NCBI GenBank assembly: GCA_022495995.1
Contig: JAFEMH010002562.1
Location: 62,001 to 126,000 of the forward strand
Length of the DNA: 64,000 nt
Source: Adenophora triphylla var. japonica
Lineage: Eukaryota; Streptophyta; Magnoliopsida; Asterales; Campanulaceae
Direction: 5' to 3'
Below, in pieces: positions 1 through 12,100 of the stretch. The notes under the pieces are model-generated. The model did not search any database. It was not told where the DNA came from and was given only the letters and a program-made list of their open reading frames with translations. The position numbers and the translations under genes were made by a program. How positions within the stretch are numbered: position 1 is the stretch's first letter; each line of letters starts with the position of its first letter.

Positions 1-927
1 CATGTGCCCACTGAGACCTGGATTAACATCAAACTGTGCAGAGACAACACTAAACAGTATCTCAAGCGTCTGCGCAGGGGTTTTAGCAACCTTGGTCAAG
101 AAGGTAAGCTGCTCAACCAACTCAAGCCTCCCTGTCCCCTTTCTACCACGGGCAGCGACAATCTCTTTGAACTTTTTGTTGACTGTATCCCACGTGACCT
201 GACTAGGATCCTTAAATTGCTTGTCCATAAGCTTATCTTTCTTGCTCATTTTTTTCTCCCAACCAGGTTCATTATCCCCAGCTTCATCGTCGTCATCGTC
301 CTCGTCTTCCGAATCTGCATCAGGTTTCAACTGATCGTCGTCCTCTAAATTGTCATCCCCATCAGTATCATCTTCATCCTCATCCTCATCATCTGTCTCC
401 TCTGCAACCACTTCATCCTCAAATAGTTTAGGATTTTCTCTGCAACTATTAATCGACTCCTCGTATAGCTTGTTGTTTTTCTTCAATTTCTGTTTCATGG
501 AATTCAATGCCTTAGCATTACTGCTACTCATCTTCTTCTTCGCCTCCTTATTGGCCATAGCCTGATTCAAAAAGTCCTCCAACATCACAAGGGCTCTAAT
601 GTACATTTTTGGGGCCTTGTCTGATTCTGTAACCCTCATGACCTTCTCAAGCTGCCTGTTGATCTTGTCAAAGCTCTCCTGCAAACTAACCCAGTCATTT
701 ATCTTCATTGCGTTCTTCATCTGATCAATAGTAGTGGACAACTCCTCAAATCGCTTATCCTTCTGAGACTTAATAACACGCCTGCGACCGTCCTCATTGT
801 CACTGTCACTATCATTGCCCTGAAGGTATCTACTACCCAAAGGCTCCTTGGTGTTTTTCTCAACCACTACCTCATTATCGTCATCCTGATCATAATCACT
901 CTCCTCTTCTTCAGTTTCGCTGTCACC
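1..927 (-). CDS. EIF3C: Eukaryotic translation initiation factor 3 subunit C, N-terminal part (partial, runs off left edge)
   Basis: eIF3c is a core subunit of the cytosolic eIF3 complex, which binds the 40S subunit and recruits eIF1/eIF5 and the ternary complex. One uninterrupted exon of 309 codons reads leftward from 927. It begins with an acidic, Ser-rich segment ([17 protein letters not shown]) and continues through a basic [17 protein letters not shown] stretch. Next come the family-typical blocks [30 protein letters not shown] and [18 protein letters not shown], then a long Asp/Glu run. Near the edge it has [17 protein letters not shown] and [18 protein letters not shown], which match plant eIF3c closely. 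The PCI domain lies outside the window. A splice acceptor (ttggttgtag) precedes 927, so the first few residues, normally MASRF- or MTSRF-like, come from an upstream exon I could not locate. Identity is secure; the start codon is unresolved. Confidence 0.93.
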
Positions 928-2735
928 CTACAACCAAAACAGCTTCCGCTAAATTAGAAAGCAATGAACAAGACAATAACAATATGTCCCTAGAAATAGT
1001 ACATAGCTATATTACTAAAAAAAATGCGACAAAAATTCCTGTAATTTGCTAATTGTGAGGATGACCCATCTTGGTACATTAATAAGTGCTTGAACCTTCT
1101 ATACTTGTTGTGCGGTTGCAATTCCCACTTTTACTAGAAGGTACATTACTAGTTTACCAGGAGGGGATCATCCACTCAATAGGAAAACCAGGTTATAACA
1201 TTTTTATTGATGGTAAAATGTGGGATCAAGTGTCACACAAACCTGATTCCAAAACTTTGAGGTCATTCTGTAGAACAGTTAAGGGCTGCACCATGTAAAA
1301 GGAAAAGGAAAGATGGTCAGCTTGAGGAAAATGAACAATATAAATCTAAGTATTTTGACAGAATGGCCATCATGACACAACCATATTGTCTTTATAATCT
1401 AGCTCTATACTTTAACGTGTTTGGAGATATTTGACTAAACATTCAAAACATGCATCTTTATGCATTATAGATCTCATGCAATTTTTATATCAACTTTAGC
1501 GTTATGCAAAATTTAGTCCACGTCTCCGGCTGGTACCATAATCTTCAAAACCAGTATACTTCAATCGCAAAAGTCTATTAGGGATGGAATGCAGACCACT
1601 ATAATGCCCAAATAAAATGCATATTTATCTACTTAAAAAGAAACATACATGGCTGCTTTCATTATAGCCTCTCAATTAAGAGCCCACTGTATGCAGGCAG
1701 GGAACATCTACGACGAGTACTATGACAGGGACTTTCCAGCAATAACAAAATCAGCTTGCAGTGCAACCGCAGAAGATAACATATTTCAATGCTAAAGTAA
1801 AAAGGTCACATCCACAATTGATTTTTTTTCCTTTTTGCACTATATTTTATTTAGTATTTTACTTAGTAAATCTAGATTGTAGAATAATTTCATACAATGC
1901 ACAATATAAGTCTGATAGCATGCACTACTAGTGTGAAAACATATGCAGATTAATTACCATTTCTATTAAAAAATCAAAATTGACAGTTACACTTACACAT
2001 GTAAGACAACATTGTAAAACTTCCATGGTTCATATCAAGCTTCCATCCTCAAAATAAAATAACAATTAAAAAAAACATTCCATGTCAATTTAGCGTATAC
2101 TCTATGTATTAATATGATAGGGGATGAAATATACCTTACATTACTATATGCTGCATGTTCTACAGTTCCCCAAAAAGTAAGTTAAGCCACATAAAAATTT
2201 CACCTAATAATTCTGAGGAGCAGGTAAAATCCATCATGGATATTCAACCCACCCCCTTTCCAGACATCTACAACAAATGTCATTTTAAGTACAATGTGGA
2301 TCATAATTCTAAAGCCACCCAACCACTAATCTTTACAGGTATCTCAATAAATTCCATCAATTTCGACAATATTAATTTCCTGGTTAATAACGCAACAACA
2401 AACAAATTTCTGAAACATTATTCTCCTGGAGGGCAAAAACAGTACATAAAATAAAAAATAAAAAATAAAAAATAAAAAATCATAACTTCATTATTTGGTT
2501 GATGCATACAGAAGAAAAAGATACTATAAATCTGGATTAAATCTCAATCAACAACCACCAGCGTCATTTTCATGAAACAATACATCAATTATTCACAAAA
2601 AGATACAAATTTCGATCTACATTGATGAAATCACCTAGAAAATCAACTTAAAAAACTAGCAAATTTAATCTACAGAGATCACCAATCCCTGATAGAGTAA
2701 TAGAAAGAACTCAGATTAATCAACGACTGAAATAC
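928..2735 (-). other. eIF3c 5' intron region
   Basis: This lies between the acceptor ending at 928 and a good donor (GTCAG|GTATTT, minus strand) at 2735. It is AT-rich with no long ORF. A coding mini-exon for the first residues of eIF3c should lie here or overlap the upstream exon, but I found no convincing ATG plus MASRF-like codons followed by a donor. A (TAAAAAA) microsatellite sits inside. Confidence 0.6.
2451..2480. repeat. (TAAAAAA)4 microsatellite
   Basis: Four consecutive copies of a 7-bp A-rich unit lie inside the eIF3c intron region. Confidence 0.9.
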
Positions 2736-2983
2736 CTGACTTGATGGTGCGTCGGTTAGAAAGTACGAAGATCGGCAATTAACTGTGCGAGGACCGGAGA
2801 GATTACAGATAATGGAGTAGTGTAGCTATGAGACTGGCCGGCGGTGTGAATGTATGCCCTAAACCTAAAACCCAAATACAATCGGATGAGGATACGTTTA
2901 TCAAAATTGTCGTGGAACCCCTTAAAAAATTGAATAATTGCATGGACCTCCCTTAGACCAGGGAACTGATTAGTAAATATCAC
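2736..2983 (-). promoter_or_regulatory. Probable 5' leader exon of eIF3c
   Basis: On the minus strand this stretch is richer in C and pyrimidines than its surroundings (ctctccggtcctcgcacag, then cgacgcaccatcaagtcag) and ends in a consensus donor at 2735. That looks like a plant 5'-UTR leader followed by a leader intron. The 75-codon ORF across it (2756-2983) stops before the donor and has no eIF3c similarity, so I read it as untranslated leader. The transcription start is not visible; the promoter should lie just beyond 2983. Confidence 0.5.
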
Positions 2984-3269
2984 TTTTTATTTAGGTAAGT
3001 AAAACTATTATTATACAATTTTATTTATGTTACCTGCAAAGTATATTCTATATAAATATTGACAAATTGAATTAGACATTTATTATAAAAAAAATAAAAA
3101 AATATACACCTGAATATTGAAATAAAACAAATGCATTATTCTTAACCTCTAATAACAAAATAACAAAATGAATTGAGTTGGTCTTATAAAAAACTAATTT
3201 TTTTTAAGATAAGGAAAAACGTGTTTTCAAAACAAACGGTGGCATTTTTGTAATTACACAAATTCGTGT
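2984..3269. other. AT-rich intergenic region, presumed eIF3c promoter
   Basis: Very AT-rich, with no ORF and no TATA box I would defend. Its only likely role is as the eIF3c upstream region. Confidence 0.35.
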
Positions 3270-3315
3270 CATCCCAAGCTCCGATCATCTTCTCTGGCCA
3301 TCCCAAGCTCCGATC
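3270..3315. repeat. Short direct repeat, 17-bp unit, 29-bp spacing
   Basis: The unit catcccaagctccgatc occurs at 3270-3286 and again at 3299-3315. It lies in a pyrimidine-rich stretch that resembles a plant gene leader, but no coding exon follows. Confidence 0.8.
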
Positions 3316-3576
3316 GTTCTCCGGCGTTCACTCAGTTTGAGTATTTAGTAACCTACAATTCGTGCCCTAGTTCCGCCATTAATGTCCATTGTCAACTCTG
3401 CTTCGTTACATAATTGATTGGTACTTTATTGATTGGTACATAATTAATTGGAGATAACTGTGTGATTTGATTCCATAGCTCTTCGTTTTTTCGTTGGATA
3501 AACAGAATGTCCTTCAATGGTGTGGAAAAAGGGTTTAATTTGCTGAAGTTTGGGTCAATTCAACGAAGCAGTGCAT

Positions 3577-3765
3577 GTGTAACAAAGTGCCAGTGCCAGT
3601 GTAAAAAAGTGTCAGTGTTAGTGTAATAAAGTGCCAGTGTTAGTGTATCAAAGTGCTGGTGTTAGTGTAAAACAAGTGCCAGTGTTAGTTTAACGAAGTG
3701 CCGTGTTAGTGTAACAGAAGTGCCAAGTGTTAGTGTAACCAAGTGCCAGTGTTAGTTTATAAAGT
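3577..3765. repeat. Minisatellite A, about 22-bp unit
   Basis: About eight degenerate tandem copies of aagtgccagtgttagtgtaa. Units vary by point changes and 1-2 bp length changes. Confidence 0.85.
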
Positions 3766-3779
3766 CACTTAATATACAT

Positions 3780-4195
3780 GCACTAGCACTTTTTTACACT
3801 GGCATTCAAAAATACATGGACTGGCATTTGAAAACACATTTACTGGCACTCAAAAATGCATATACTGGCACTCAAAAACACTGATAATTATTTTTGCTGA
3901 TATTCAAAAAAACATGAACTGGCATTCAAAAAAACATGGACTGGCATTCAAAATTACGTGAACTGGCATTCAAAAATACATTGACACTCAGTTACACACT
4001 TACTGGCACTCTATTATACACTAACGGACACTCAATTATACACCAACGGGCACTTGATTATACACTAACGGGCACTTGATTATACACTAACGGGCACTCA
4101 ATTATACACCAACGGGCACTTGATTATACACTAACGGGCACTCTATTATACACTAACGGGCACTTGATTAATCACCAACTGGCACTTGATTAATC
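3780..4195. repeat. Minisatellite B, 22-30-bp units, opposite orientation to A
   Basis: The left half repeats actggcattcaaaaatacatg. The right half repeats cactaacgggcacttgatta about eight times. The core is the reverse complement of block A's core (gtgccagtgttagtg versus cactaacgggcac), so the two blocks form a degenerate inverted pair. The array ends at the 3' end of the P450 relic. Confidence 0.85.
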
Positions 4196-4196
4196 G

Positions 4197-4486
4197 TTAT
4201 AAAACAACATGTGCTTCAGTCATATCCAAATCCTCACCATTTTCCCCATTCGGAAATCCCCAATCAAACTTCTGCAATAAATTCGCAAGCGCCGACCCAA
4301 TTGTCACCGCTGCAAACGCAATCCCAGGACACCCCCTCCGTCCCGATCCGAACGGTATCAATTCAAAATCAAATCCTTTGTAATGGTAATGGAGTGTGTA
4401 AACGGAAGGTTTCTTTGATTACGGCTCTCAAATAGTTCATCTTCTCCAAGTCATCGTCGGTTATGTGTTGTCTGTCGCCGGTTGGT
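4197..4486 (-). pseudogene. Cytochrome P450 relic (CYP71-like), internally deleted
   Basis: P450s are ER-anchored heme monooxygenases. On the minus strand this fragment has the K-helix region (ITDDDLEKMNYLRAVIKETF, containing the ExxR signature as ETFR) and then HTPLPL. After a junction near 4380 the C-terminal heme region follows in another frame: FGSGRRGCPGIAFA, which contains FxxGxRxCxG with the heme-ligand Cys, then a short C-terminus ending in TAA at 4197. The roughly 60 residues that normally separate the K-helix from the heme loop are missing, the frame shifts at the junction, and nothing P450-like precedes about 4486. It is a truncated, deleted relic. The family is certain; the subfamily is a guess. 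Confidence 0.88.
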
Positions 4487-4659
4487 TTCTGGGATCGGAG
4501 AGGGGATTGGTGTTGCCGGAGAAGGAGAAGACGGTGAGGGCGATTGCAATTGGGGTTGCCGGAGACGAAGAAGACGCGATCTTCCCCTTTGCGTATAGAG
4601 AGAGAGAGAGAGGTTACGTAACTGTGTGTTGTTATTAGGAAGACGGTAAAACACATTTT

Positions 4660-5656
4660 TTGTTAAGTTAACAAAAAACGCATTTTTTATAAGTTTTTGG
4701 CAAATGAATTACACATTTTAGTTAGATGAGTAATAAAATGAATCAAACAAGCTGGTTAAAATCATCGAACTAGCAAAATAAAATTAATAACATTAAAAAA
4801 TTGGTAGAATTCCTCACACACATTTGTTGTTAGTATATGATTTATCGGTAGTGGCAGAGCCGAAATGAAAAAAAAAAAAAAAAGGATAAAATTATTTTTA
4901 TTTACTAAAAGGGGCTAAAAATTTTAGTGAATTTTTTCTTTGCATAAATAGGGGCATATATATATTCACTTATTTCGCTAAGATATTTGATTTTTCGGTT
5001 TTTCTTTTGAAATTTACACTAATAATATGTTTTTTTATATTAAATGAGGGGAGCTTCCCCCTAGAGACGTGATCATTAATTTACACAAAAAATTGTTTCA
5101 TTTAAATGTTTCATTTAAAAAAACAATATTTTATAACACTTGTTTTAAAAAGCTTGCTCCTTTTTAAAATCATCAATAGTATAAAGGGGTTTTTGTTTTT
5201 TTAAGTGATAAGTGCTGAAATCTGATTTCAATTTTGAAAATGGCTGAATGATTAAGAGGCAGCAACTGAAAACTGAATTCTGAATGATTAAGAGCCTAAC
5301 AAGCCTTATTTTAAAAAAAAAACAAACACACTTATTTCTCTAATCCTCTTAATGAATAAGTGATAAGAGGCAAACAAGGCTTAAAAGAGAAAAACAAACG
5401 CCTAAACCACTACAATTATTTAATACAACATATTAACATATTGACGATTTGATTTGATTTGATTTGATTTGATTTGATTTGATCTGATGATGTTTACGTG
5501 GAAAAATAATAACTTGATAAAATCAATCAATATTAATTATAACGATAAATAAGATAATGAAAATGGGATATAATTTTTTTTTGGGAACCATCTTTTGAAC
5601 TAACCGGCAAAATCGTTCATATTTTTAAATATAATCATTCTTAACGACATCCAATA
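4660..5656. other. Intergenic AT-rich DNA, no gene seen
   Basis: It contains A-runs (4868-4883), a block related to 'taagaggcaaacaagg' repeated in both orientations around 5250-5400, and a GATTT microsatellite. Helitron 1 begins immediately to the right. Confidence 0.6.
5446..5481. repeat. (GATTT)n microsatellite
   Basis: Seven perfect copies of the pentanucleotide GATTT, the last followed by a diverged unit (gatctgatg). Confidence 0.92.
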
Positions 5657-5878
5657 TCTATATATCTATTAAAGGAAGCAAGTGGTAAATAATTCACCTA
5701 ACAAGACTATTTTCGTCCATTTGTAATGAAGATTATAGGCCAAATGTGTCATTTTTGTATTTATCTATTATGCCCTCCCTTCTTATTTCTTACCAGTATT
5801 GTAAGCTTGGTAATATGGAGGGCATATCAGTAAAATGTTAGGGGAACAGAAAGTTGGTGTTTGTATTTTTGCAACAAG

Positions 5879-6515
5879 GACAGTTGGCGAAAGTATGTGA
5901 CTTTTTCTATTTTATTTACTGTGTTAAAAACTGGACATGATTACTTCAGCAATTGTTTTCAAATTTGAAATATTGAGGTTATAAACGTAATTTAACAAAA
6001 TGATTGGTTGTGGCTACCTCGAAATTGAAATTTATTTTTTTGGCTTACATCAAAAATTTGTCTTTGCTCAGAAAATCTTGATCTTTGTTATTCTGCAGTT
6101 ATAGGTAATTTAAAAAGTATGACTTTTCCTATACCCCTTACCATTGCATGCATTGGATGAAAAATTGGTGGGCAGATGTGTCAAATATATTTGTCAATTA
6201 TGCCATGTTTTATTATTTGGTGTCTACTCTATTTTCACATGGACAATTGGCGAAATTATGTTAAAAAATATTTTTCCTGTGTTATAAACTAAACATGCTT
6301 AACTCAGCAATGGTTTTAAATTTCAAATATTGAGTGTATATTTAAAATTGAAATAAATAATTGGTTGTGGTTACCTTCAAATTTAAAAAAATTTCTTGCT
6401 TAGCTTACAAGTCTATCTTTGCTCAGAAGTATTTGATACTTGCTAATCTGCATTTCTAGGGATTACAAAAAATATGACCTTTCCTATACCCCTTCTAATT
6501 GCATGCCTTTCTATT
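5879..6515 (+). repeat. Two-copy tandem duplication (~362-bp period) at the Helitron 1 5' end
   Basis: gacagttggcgaaagtatg (5879) and gacaattggcgaaattatg (6241) start two diverged copies. Both contain 'gattggttgtgg', 'tctttgctcagaa' and 'ttcctataccccttaccat'-like segments. The pair lies directly upstream of the RPA gene TATA box, so it may be a duplicated promoter module. Confidence 0.8.
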
Positions 6516-6584
6516 GGCTGAAGATGAGTTGCGGTAATGATTTATCTTGAGCACATTTGCCCTAGACCTTTCTGTGTATGGCAC

Positions 6585-6593
6585 TATAAATAG
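6585..6593 (+). promoter_or_regulatory. TATA box of the Helitron 1 RPA gene
   Basis: tataaatag lies 73 bp upstream of the ATG at 6658. Transcription would start near 6615-6625, which would exclude the in-frame ATG at 6601 and favour 6658 as the start. Confidence 0.6.
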
Positions 6594-6657
6594 ACATTGA
6601 TTGTTGTTGAAGTATGTGTTCCATCTGAAAAATTGCAATAGTTTGAAACTGAGAGAG

Positions 6658-8739
6658 ATGCCTCCATTGTTTAGGTTGGTTCGTGAGCTGGAGCCTCATA
6701 GCATTGATTGGGGTTTAATGGCCAGGGTTGTGCGTTCATATAAACTGCATGTTGGTGATGATCGTGCTAATGTTTACGCTATGGAGGTGGTGCTACATGA
6801 CTCTGAGGTAAACAGTTTTTTGTATGCAAAATTCATTAGCAGTTGTTATTTTTCATTGAGGTTTATTAAAATGAAGTAGAAATACTATTCATTTAGCTAA
6901 TCTGATAGACGTTATAACAATGACAGGGGACACGCATTCATGCATCAATAAGAAAGCAGTTTATTCCACGCTTTGCTTCTTTGTTCCGAGAGGAACACGT
7001 TTATGCGGTGAAGAATTTTGTTGTTAATAACAACGATATGAGGCTGCGAACAACTAATGCTCAGTATAGGCTGATCTTCATTGCTAGGACTGTTGTGACA
7101 GAAGTGTTCGATCCCCAGTTTCCTAGAAGTCTCTATGATTTTCGCATGTTTGATAACCTTGCTAGCCAGGAAAACGGCAATGAAGATGTTTTAGTTGGTA
7201 AGTAAAAAATAATTTATTGTTTTAATAAAAAAATTTATAATGTGACGGTCATTTGGCTATCTTTGTATTTTGGAAAACAGAAGTGATTGGGCGTTTGGCA
7301 AGTCGTAGTGCACTTCAAGTACGTGAGGTCAAAGGGCAACAAACTTCTATGTTGGACATCAGTCTCGAGAATTTGCAGTAAGTAGTGGAGTAATTTAAAA
7401 AAAAATATCCTTCAAATATATAATATTCAACATTTGTAGAGGGTAGGTGTTGCCATGCACACTATGGGGGGAGAATGCAGAAATGTTGCACAACTACATT
7501 GAGGATAGGCCAGAAGGTGTTGTTGTGATAATCCAGCTTTGTAAAGCGAAGATGTTTAAGGGAGAAGTTCGTCTTACCAATACTTTCCATGTATCTAAAG
7601 TCATTTTCAATGAAAATGTGAGGGAAATTGCTGATTTCCGTAGGAGGTAAATGAAGTGCTAATTATTTTTTCCAAAAAATGTTTCCAGTTTCTAAAGTGT
7701 TTGGTTATGAAAGTTATAATTTTTCTTTAGCAGCATGGCATTGGAGGGAAGAGATGTTTTACATGTTGGGAACATACCCTTGGCATTTGCTGGGAGCATT
7801 GAGGAGGAGCTTGAGTCATCTCGAGATCAAATAAGAATAATTGATCAGCTAATTGCAATAAGTGAGGTAAAGTATGAAAAATAATAACTGAAACTATTTC
7901 TATATGAAATGCTAAATTTATTTCTTTATTACAGTTTGGAGAATTTTGGATTCATGGGAAGATTGTGGCCTTAGAGCCCATGGATGATTGGTGGTATGTT
8001 TCGTGTAAAAGGTGCCCAAGGAAAATGACACAGACTGGTAGCACATTCTATTGTGATCGATGTGATATTGTTGACGTCATTGGAACTTTAAGGTTTGCTA
8101 ATTTCTAAAATTATTTGATCACTTATATTGTAGTCAGAAATATTTAATTTTTTCTTGCGTAGGTATTGTGTGAAGGTTCGTGTGGCTGATAACAAGGCAA
8201 TGGCTTCTTTCATTCTATGGGATAAAGTTTGCTCGCTATTCATTGGGGAGTCAGCTTCACAGTTGCGTGCAACAACTTATGGCAAGGTTGGTTTGTCACA
8301 ATTTAATGGCTGTTAACATAAAGCAGTTAAGAGAATTTTATAGAGATGAATATGACATTTGAAATAATTATATCCAAATTGTTTCATAAAAATGCAGGTT
8401 GTACCTGATGATTTGAGGAGGTTTGTGGGAATGAGTGCTTTGTTCAAAGTGAAAGTTGCTGACTACTTTCCTGGTGTAAATTTAGGGTCATTTTCTGTTA
8501 TGAACATGACCACAAATGACAATATACTTCAGAGGTTTGGTAATGTGGATATTGACGATATTGAAACTGTAAAAGGGAAAGGGATTGCGAATGAGTTTGG
8601 AGCACCAATGAAAGCTGGGAAAGAAAATTTTAATCCAACAAAAGTTTGTATGGGTGTCAAGAGGTGCCTTATGGATGCATTTGGTGTGAAGGATGAAGTT
8701 GGACAGCCATCTAAAGTGTCCAAGAAGGAGGAAGCATGA
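6658..8739 (+). CDS. RPA70-like single-strand DNA-binding protein of Helitron 1
   Basis: Plant Helitrons often carry a replication protein A large-subunit homologue, thought to bind the displaced strand during rolling-circle transposition. Exons read from splice sites: 6658-6807, 6927-7197, 7281-7377, about 7447-7646, 7731-7866, 7935-8092, 8163-8286 and 8398-8739. The first OB fold starts MPPLFRLVRELEPHSIDW. The middle OB fold has LPCTLWGENAEML. The C-terminal zinc ribbon is WYVSCKRCPRKMTQTG followed by FYCDRCDIV, giving the expected C-x2-C pairs. A basic, Lys-rich tail ends KVSKKEEA. All junctions keep frame except 7377/7447, where no GT-AG pair keeps the VLPCTLW frame, so there is either a non-canonical site or a small frameshift. 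Otherwise it looks intact. Confidence 0.85.
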
Positions 8740-8894
8740 ATTAGCAAGGACAAAGTTGTTCATGTAGTCAATGGGTATTGGTCTTTTCATTCCTATTAAC
8801 TGTTTTAAGTTATGTTCTTCTAATGTGTGTAGTTGTTATCGTCGTTAGTTGTCAGTCCAAATGTAAGCGGCTTTAGGTCTTAAGAAAGTATGAA
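8740..8894 (+). other. 3' flank of the RPA gene
   Basis: Presumed 3' UTR. No clear polyadenylation signal was singled out. Confidence 0.4.
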
Positions 8895-9075
8895 ATGTGG
8901 GAAGGGAAGAAGTCGTTATGTTTGTATGTGTGTTTAACTCCTTTTAGTAATGGAGGTATGTATTCGGTATTTAATAGTAGTTCCATGTGGGAAGGGAAGA
9001 AGTCAGTATGTTGAATGTGTGTTTAACTCCTTTTAGTAATGGAGGTATGTATTTGGTATTTAGTAGTAGTTCCAT
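8895..9075. repeat. 90-bp tandem duplication
   Basis: atgtgggaagggaagaagtc starts at 8895 and again at 8985. Both units run through 'taatggaggtatgtatt' to 'agtagttccat'. Two nearly identical copies lie just downstream of the RPA gene. Confidence 0.88.
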
Positions 9076-9109
9076 TTGCTATATAAGTTGCCTCTTCTGT
9101 TAATTTATA

Positions 9110-12100
9110 GCATTACTTCAATCTTATTCTAATATCACTTCATGTTCAACCTGAAGGTATAGACAAAAATGTTACATATAAGTGCATATCTAATAAATAA
9201 TTTAGGTCAGTTTTTGTTTGTAGACAATGATTGGGTATAGCTTAGTAGGTTTATGAGAATAACAATTTTGTATGGTTGAGGTAACAGGTGTCTTGAGGAG
9301 ATGATTTAATTATAGAGTACTTCTTACAGGATGAACATATAATAGAAGAAAGATAAACTACTTTACCTAAATTTCAATCTCATGAAAAGTAAACTGATGA
9401 CAAAAGATAACCAAAGGGAAGGATGTTTTATGAAATTAGACATATGTTTCAAAATAACATAGATTGTAAATATTTTTCCATTCATTTTTGAATTTTATAA
9501 GTTAACTATTCAATGTAGTACGCATTACAAAAAGGTGAGACGTAAAAAAAAATTACATTGTAAGTTCAATTAAAAAAAATGTATATGGGGAGATTATGAC
9601 TTACTGAAAAATGTATTTTAGGTATTCATTTTTATTGACATCATTAAAATGCAGTAGGCATCTAGAAGTATGAAAATATGAAAGGAGAAAGGATATAGCT
9701 AATACTGTCAGATATATGTAATCCAAGAAGTAACCATTTTTCTAACAAAGTTTCCATTACCAAAGTAGAGAGAGAGTATTCTGAAGAAATTTGAATTCAT
9801 GTGTATTGAAAGTTATTCAGGGAGTGAGTAAATAATAATATATATATTTAGAAATAAGATATACCTGTGTGAAATGGCAAGTATAATGTTTAGTTATTTG
9901 TCCTTCTGAGATGTCAATCTGTTTTTCTTCACATCTTCATTCTCTGACACTTTCCCGTGTGTAAAAATATGAGAATTTGTAAAAGGTAAGGAGATTGAAA
10001 TGTCTTCACACATAAATTTTACACATAACTGCATATCTACAAAAAAATTTAGGTCATCGTGTGTTTGTGGGCATTGATTGGTTAAAGCTTAATAGGTTTA
10101 TGACAATCACAGTTATGTTTGGTTGGGATAATTGGTTTAAGGAGGATATAATTTCATTATAGCCTACTTAGTAAAGGATATAAATATATTGCAACAAAGA
10201 ATTACTATTTGAAGTACATTTTTATGTCATCAAAAGTGAAATGATGTAAACATATAAGCAAAGGGAAGGAATTTATCTGAAATAAGAGAAATGTGGAAAA
10301 ATAACAGTGGACTGGAAAGTTTGTGCCATTTATTTTCAAATATGAGAAATTCCCTGTTCAACTTTGTAAGGGGTAAATAAAGTTGAAAAGTAATAACACT
10401 AATGTGTAACATTGTAATTTCAATTAATAGTAATGTGTATGGCCAGATTATTTTAAACTGAGAAGATTATTGTTAGTTATTTCTTTTTATTGACATCATT
10501 CAAATGCAGTTGGCATCTCGATTTAGCAAATTATGAAAGGAAAAACGTGTAGATGATAATGTCAGCTATATGTAATCCAATAAGTGACATGTATGCTGAC
10601 AGAGTCTCCATTACCAAAGCAAAGAGAGAGTGTATTTTGAAAAAATTTGAATTAATTTAAAAACCTCTTTCATCTCTTCCTTTCTCCTCATTTACCTAAG
10701 TTAACCAAAACCTCTATATTCTTTCAGAAAATGTGTTTTTCTGGATAGCAAGCTCAGTCTTCCTATATATGAAGTACAAGGGAGAAGTTGATGTAGGTGG
10801 GATGGAAAATTGTAGAAGTTCAGCAAGTAAGAAGAATCAATTTGCAGCAGGGAAAATGGGTTAGACTACGCAATTTCTATTTCAGATTCATGTTCATGTT
10901 GTACTTAGTTATTTATTTCCTATCTAACAAATATGCTGCATATTTCATTCCAATTTCAGACCTCTATTGCATGTGTATTGAATGTTATTTTGGGACTGAG
11001 TAATCAATAATATTTATATTTAGAAATAAGATCTACCTGTTCGAAAAGCCAAGTCGAATATTTATTGTTGTCTCCGTAGATGTCAATCTGCTCTTCTTTC
11101 CATCTTCATTCTAAAACTTTCCTCTGTATATAAATATGACAATTTGTAAGAACTTTGGATATTTAAATTTCTTTCACACTTACTTTAGCTATGTATCCAA
11201 ATCATATTGTGATTTTGTTATGTTCAAATCAGTTTTAACAGAATCTCAAATTTGATTTATCAACTGTAATGTTGAAGGTTTTTTGAAAAGCCTTTTGGAC
11301 AGAATAATTATGAAAAATTGTATGCAGAATGTAGATATACCTGTGCGAATATCAAGGTGGAGCTAATACCAGTTTGCCCTTTGTAGTTGTCAACCTGAAT
11401 TCCTTGATTTGTTGATTTCAGAAGAAAGATATAATATTTTCAGTAAATTTCAATGTCATGAAAGGTAAATTGCAGAAAAAAGATAATCAAAGGGAAGGAT
11501 GTTTTCTGAAATAAGAAATAAGCTACAAAATGACATAGATTGTAAACTTTGTGCCATTCATTTCCAAATATGATAAATTCAATGTTCAAGGTAGTACGCG
11601 TTACATAAACATGAAAAGTTAAAAAAAAGTTTATAACATCGTAATTTCATTTAATCAAAATGTTTACGGGCAGATTAGTAGGCATCTCAAACTACAAAAA
11701 TATAAAAGGAAACAGGATCTAGATGATACAGTCACCTATATGTAATTGAAGAAGTAACATATATGGTAACAGAGTTTCCATTACCAAAGTCGAGAGAGAG
11801 TGTTTTGAAAAAATTTGAATTCATGTGTATTCAACATTATTCTGGGAATGAGTAATTACTAATATTTATATTGAGAAAGAAGATATACCTGTGTCAAATG
11901 TGAAGTAGAATGTTTTGTGCTCTGTCCTCCGTAGTTGTCAATATGTTTTTCTTCACATCTTCATTCTCACACTTTCCTGTGTATAAGAATATGAGAATTT
12001 GTAAAAGTTCAGGAGATTGAAATCTCTTTAGACAAAAATGTCACACATAAGTGCATATATAATAAGTAATATAGGTAATCGTGTGTTTGTGGACAATGAT

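Noticed and set aside
2..565. Plus-strand ORFs of 60-114 codons (Ser- and Ile-rich) at the left edge
   Set aside because: They are antisense shadows of the eIF3c exon; runs of Ser come from the complement of its Asp/Glu codons.
3577..4195. Regular short repeats resembling a CRISPR array
   Set aside because: Unit and spacing vary, there are no unique spacers, and this is plant nuclear DNA. They are minisatellites.
8488..8790. Minus-strand ORFs of 74-100 codons under the last RPA exon
   Set aside because: Shadows of the RPA exon, whose splice sites and frame are well supported.
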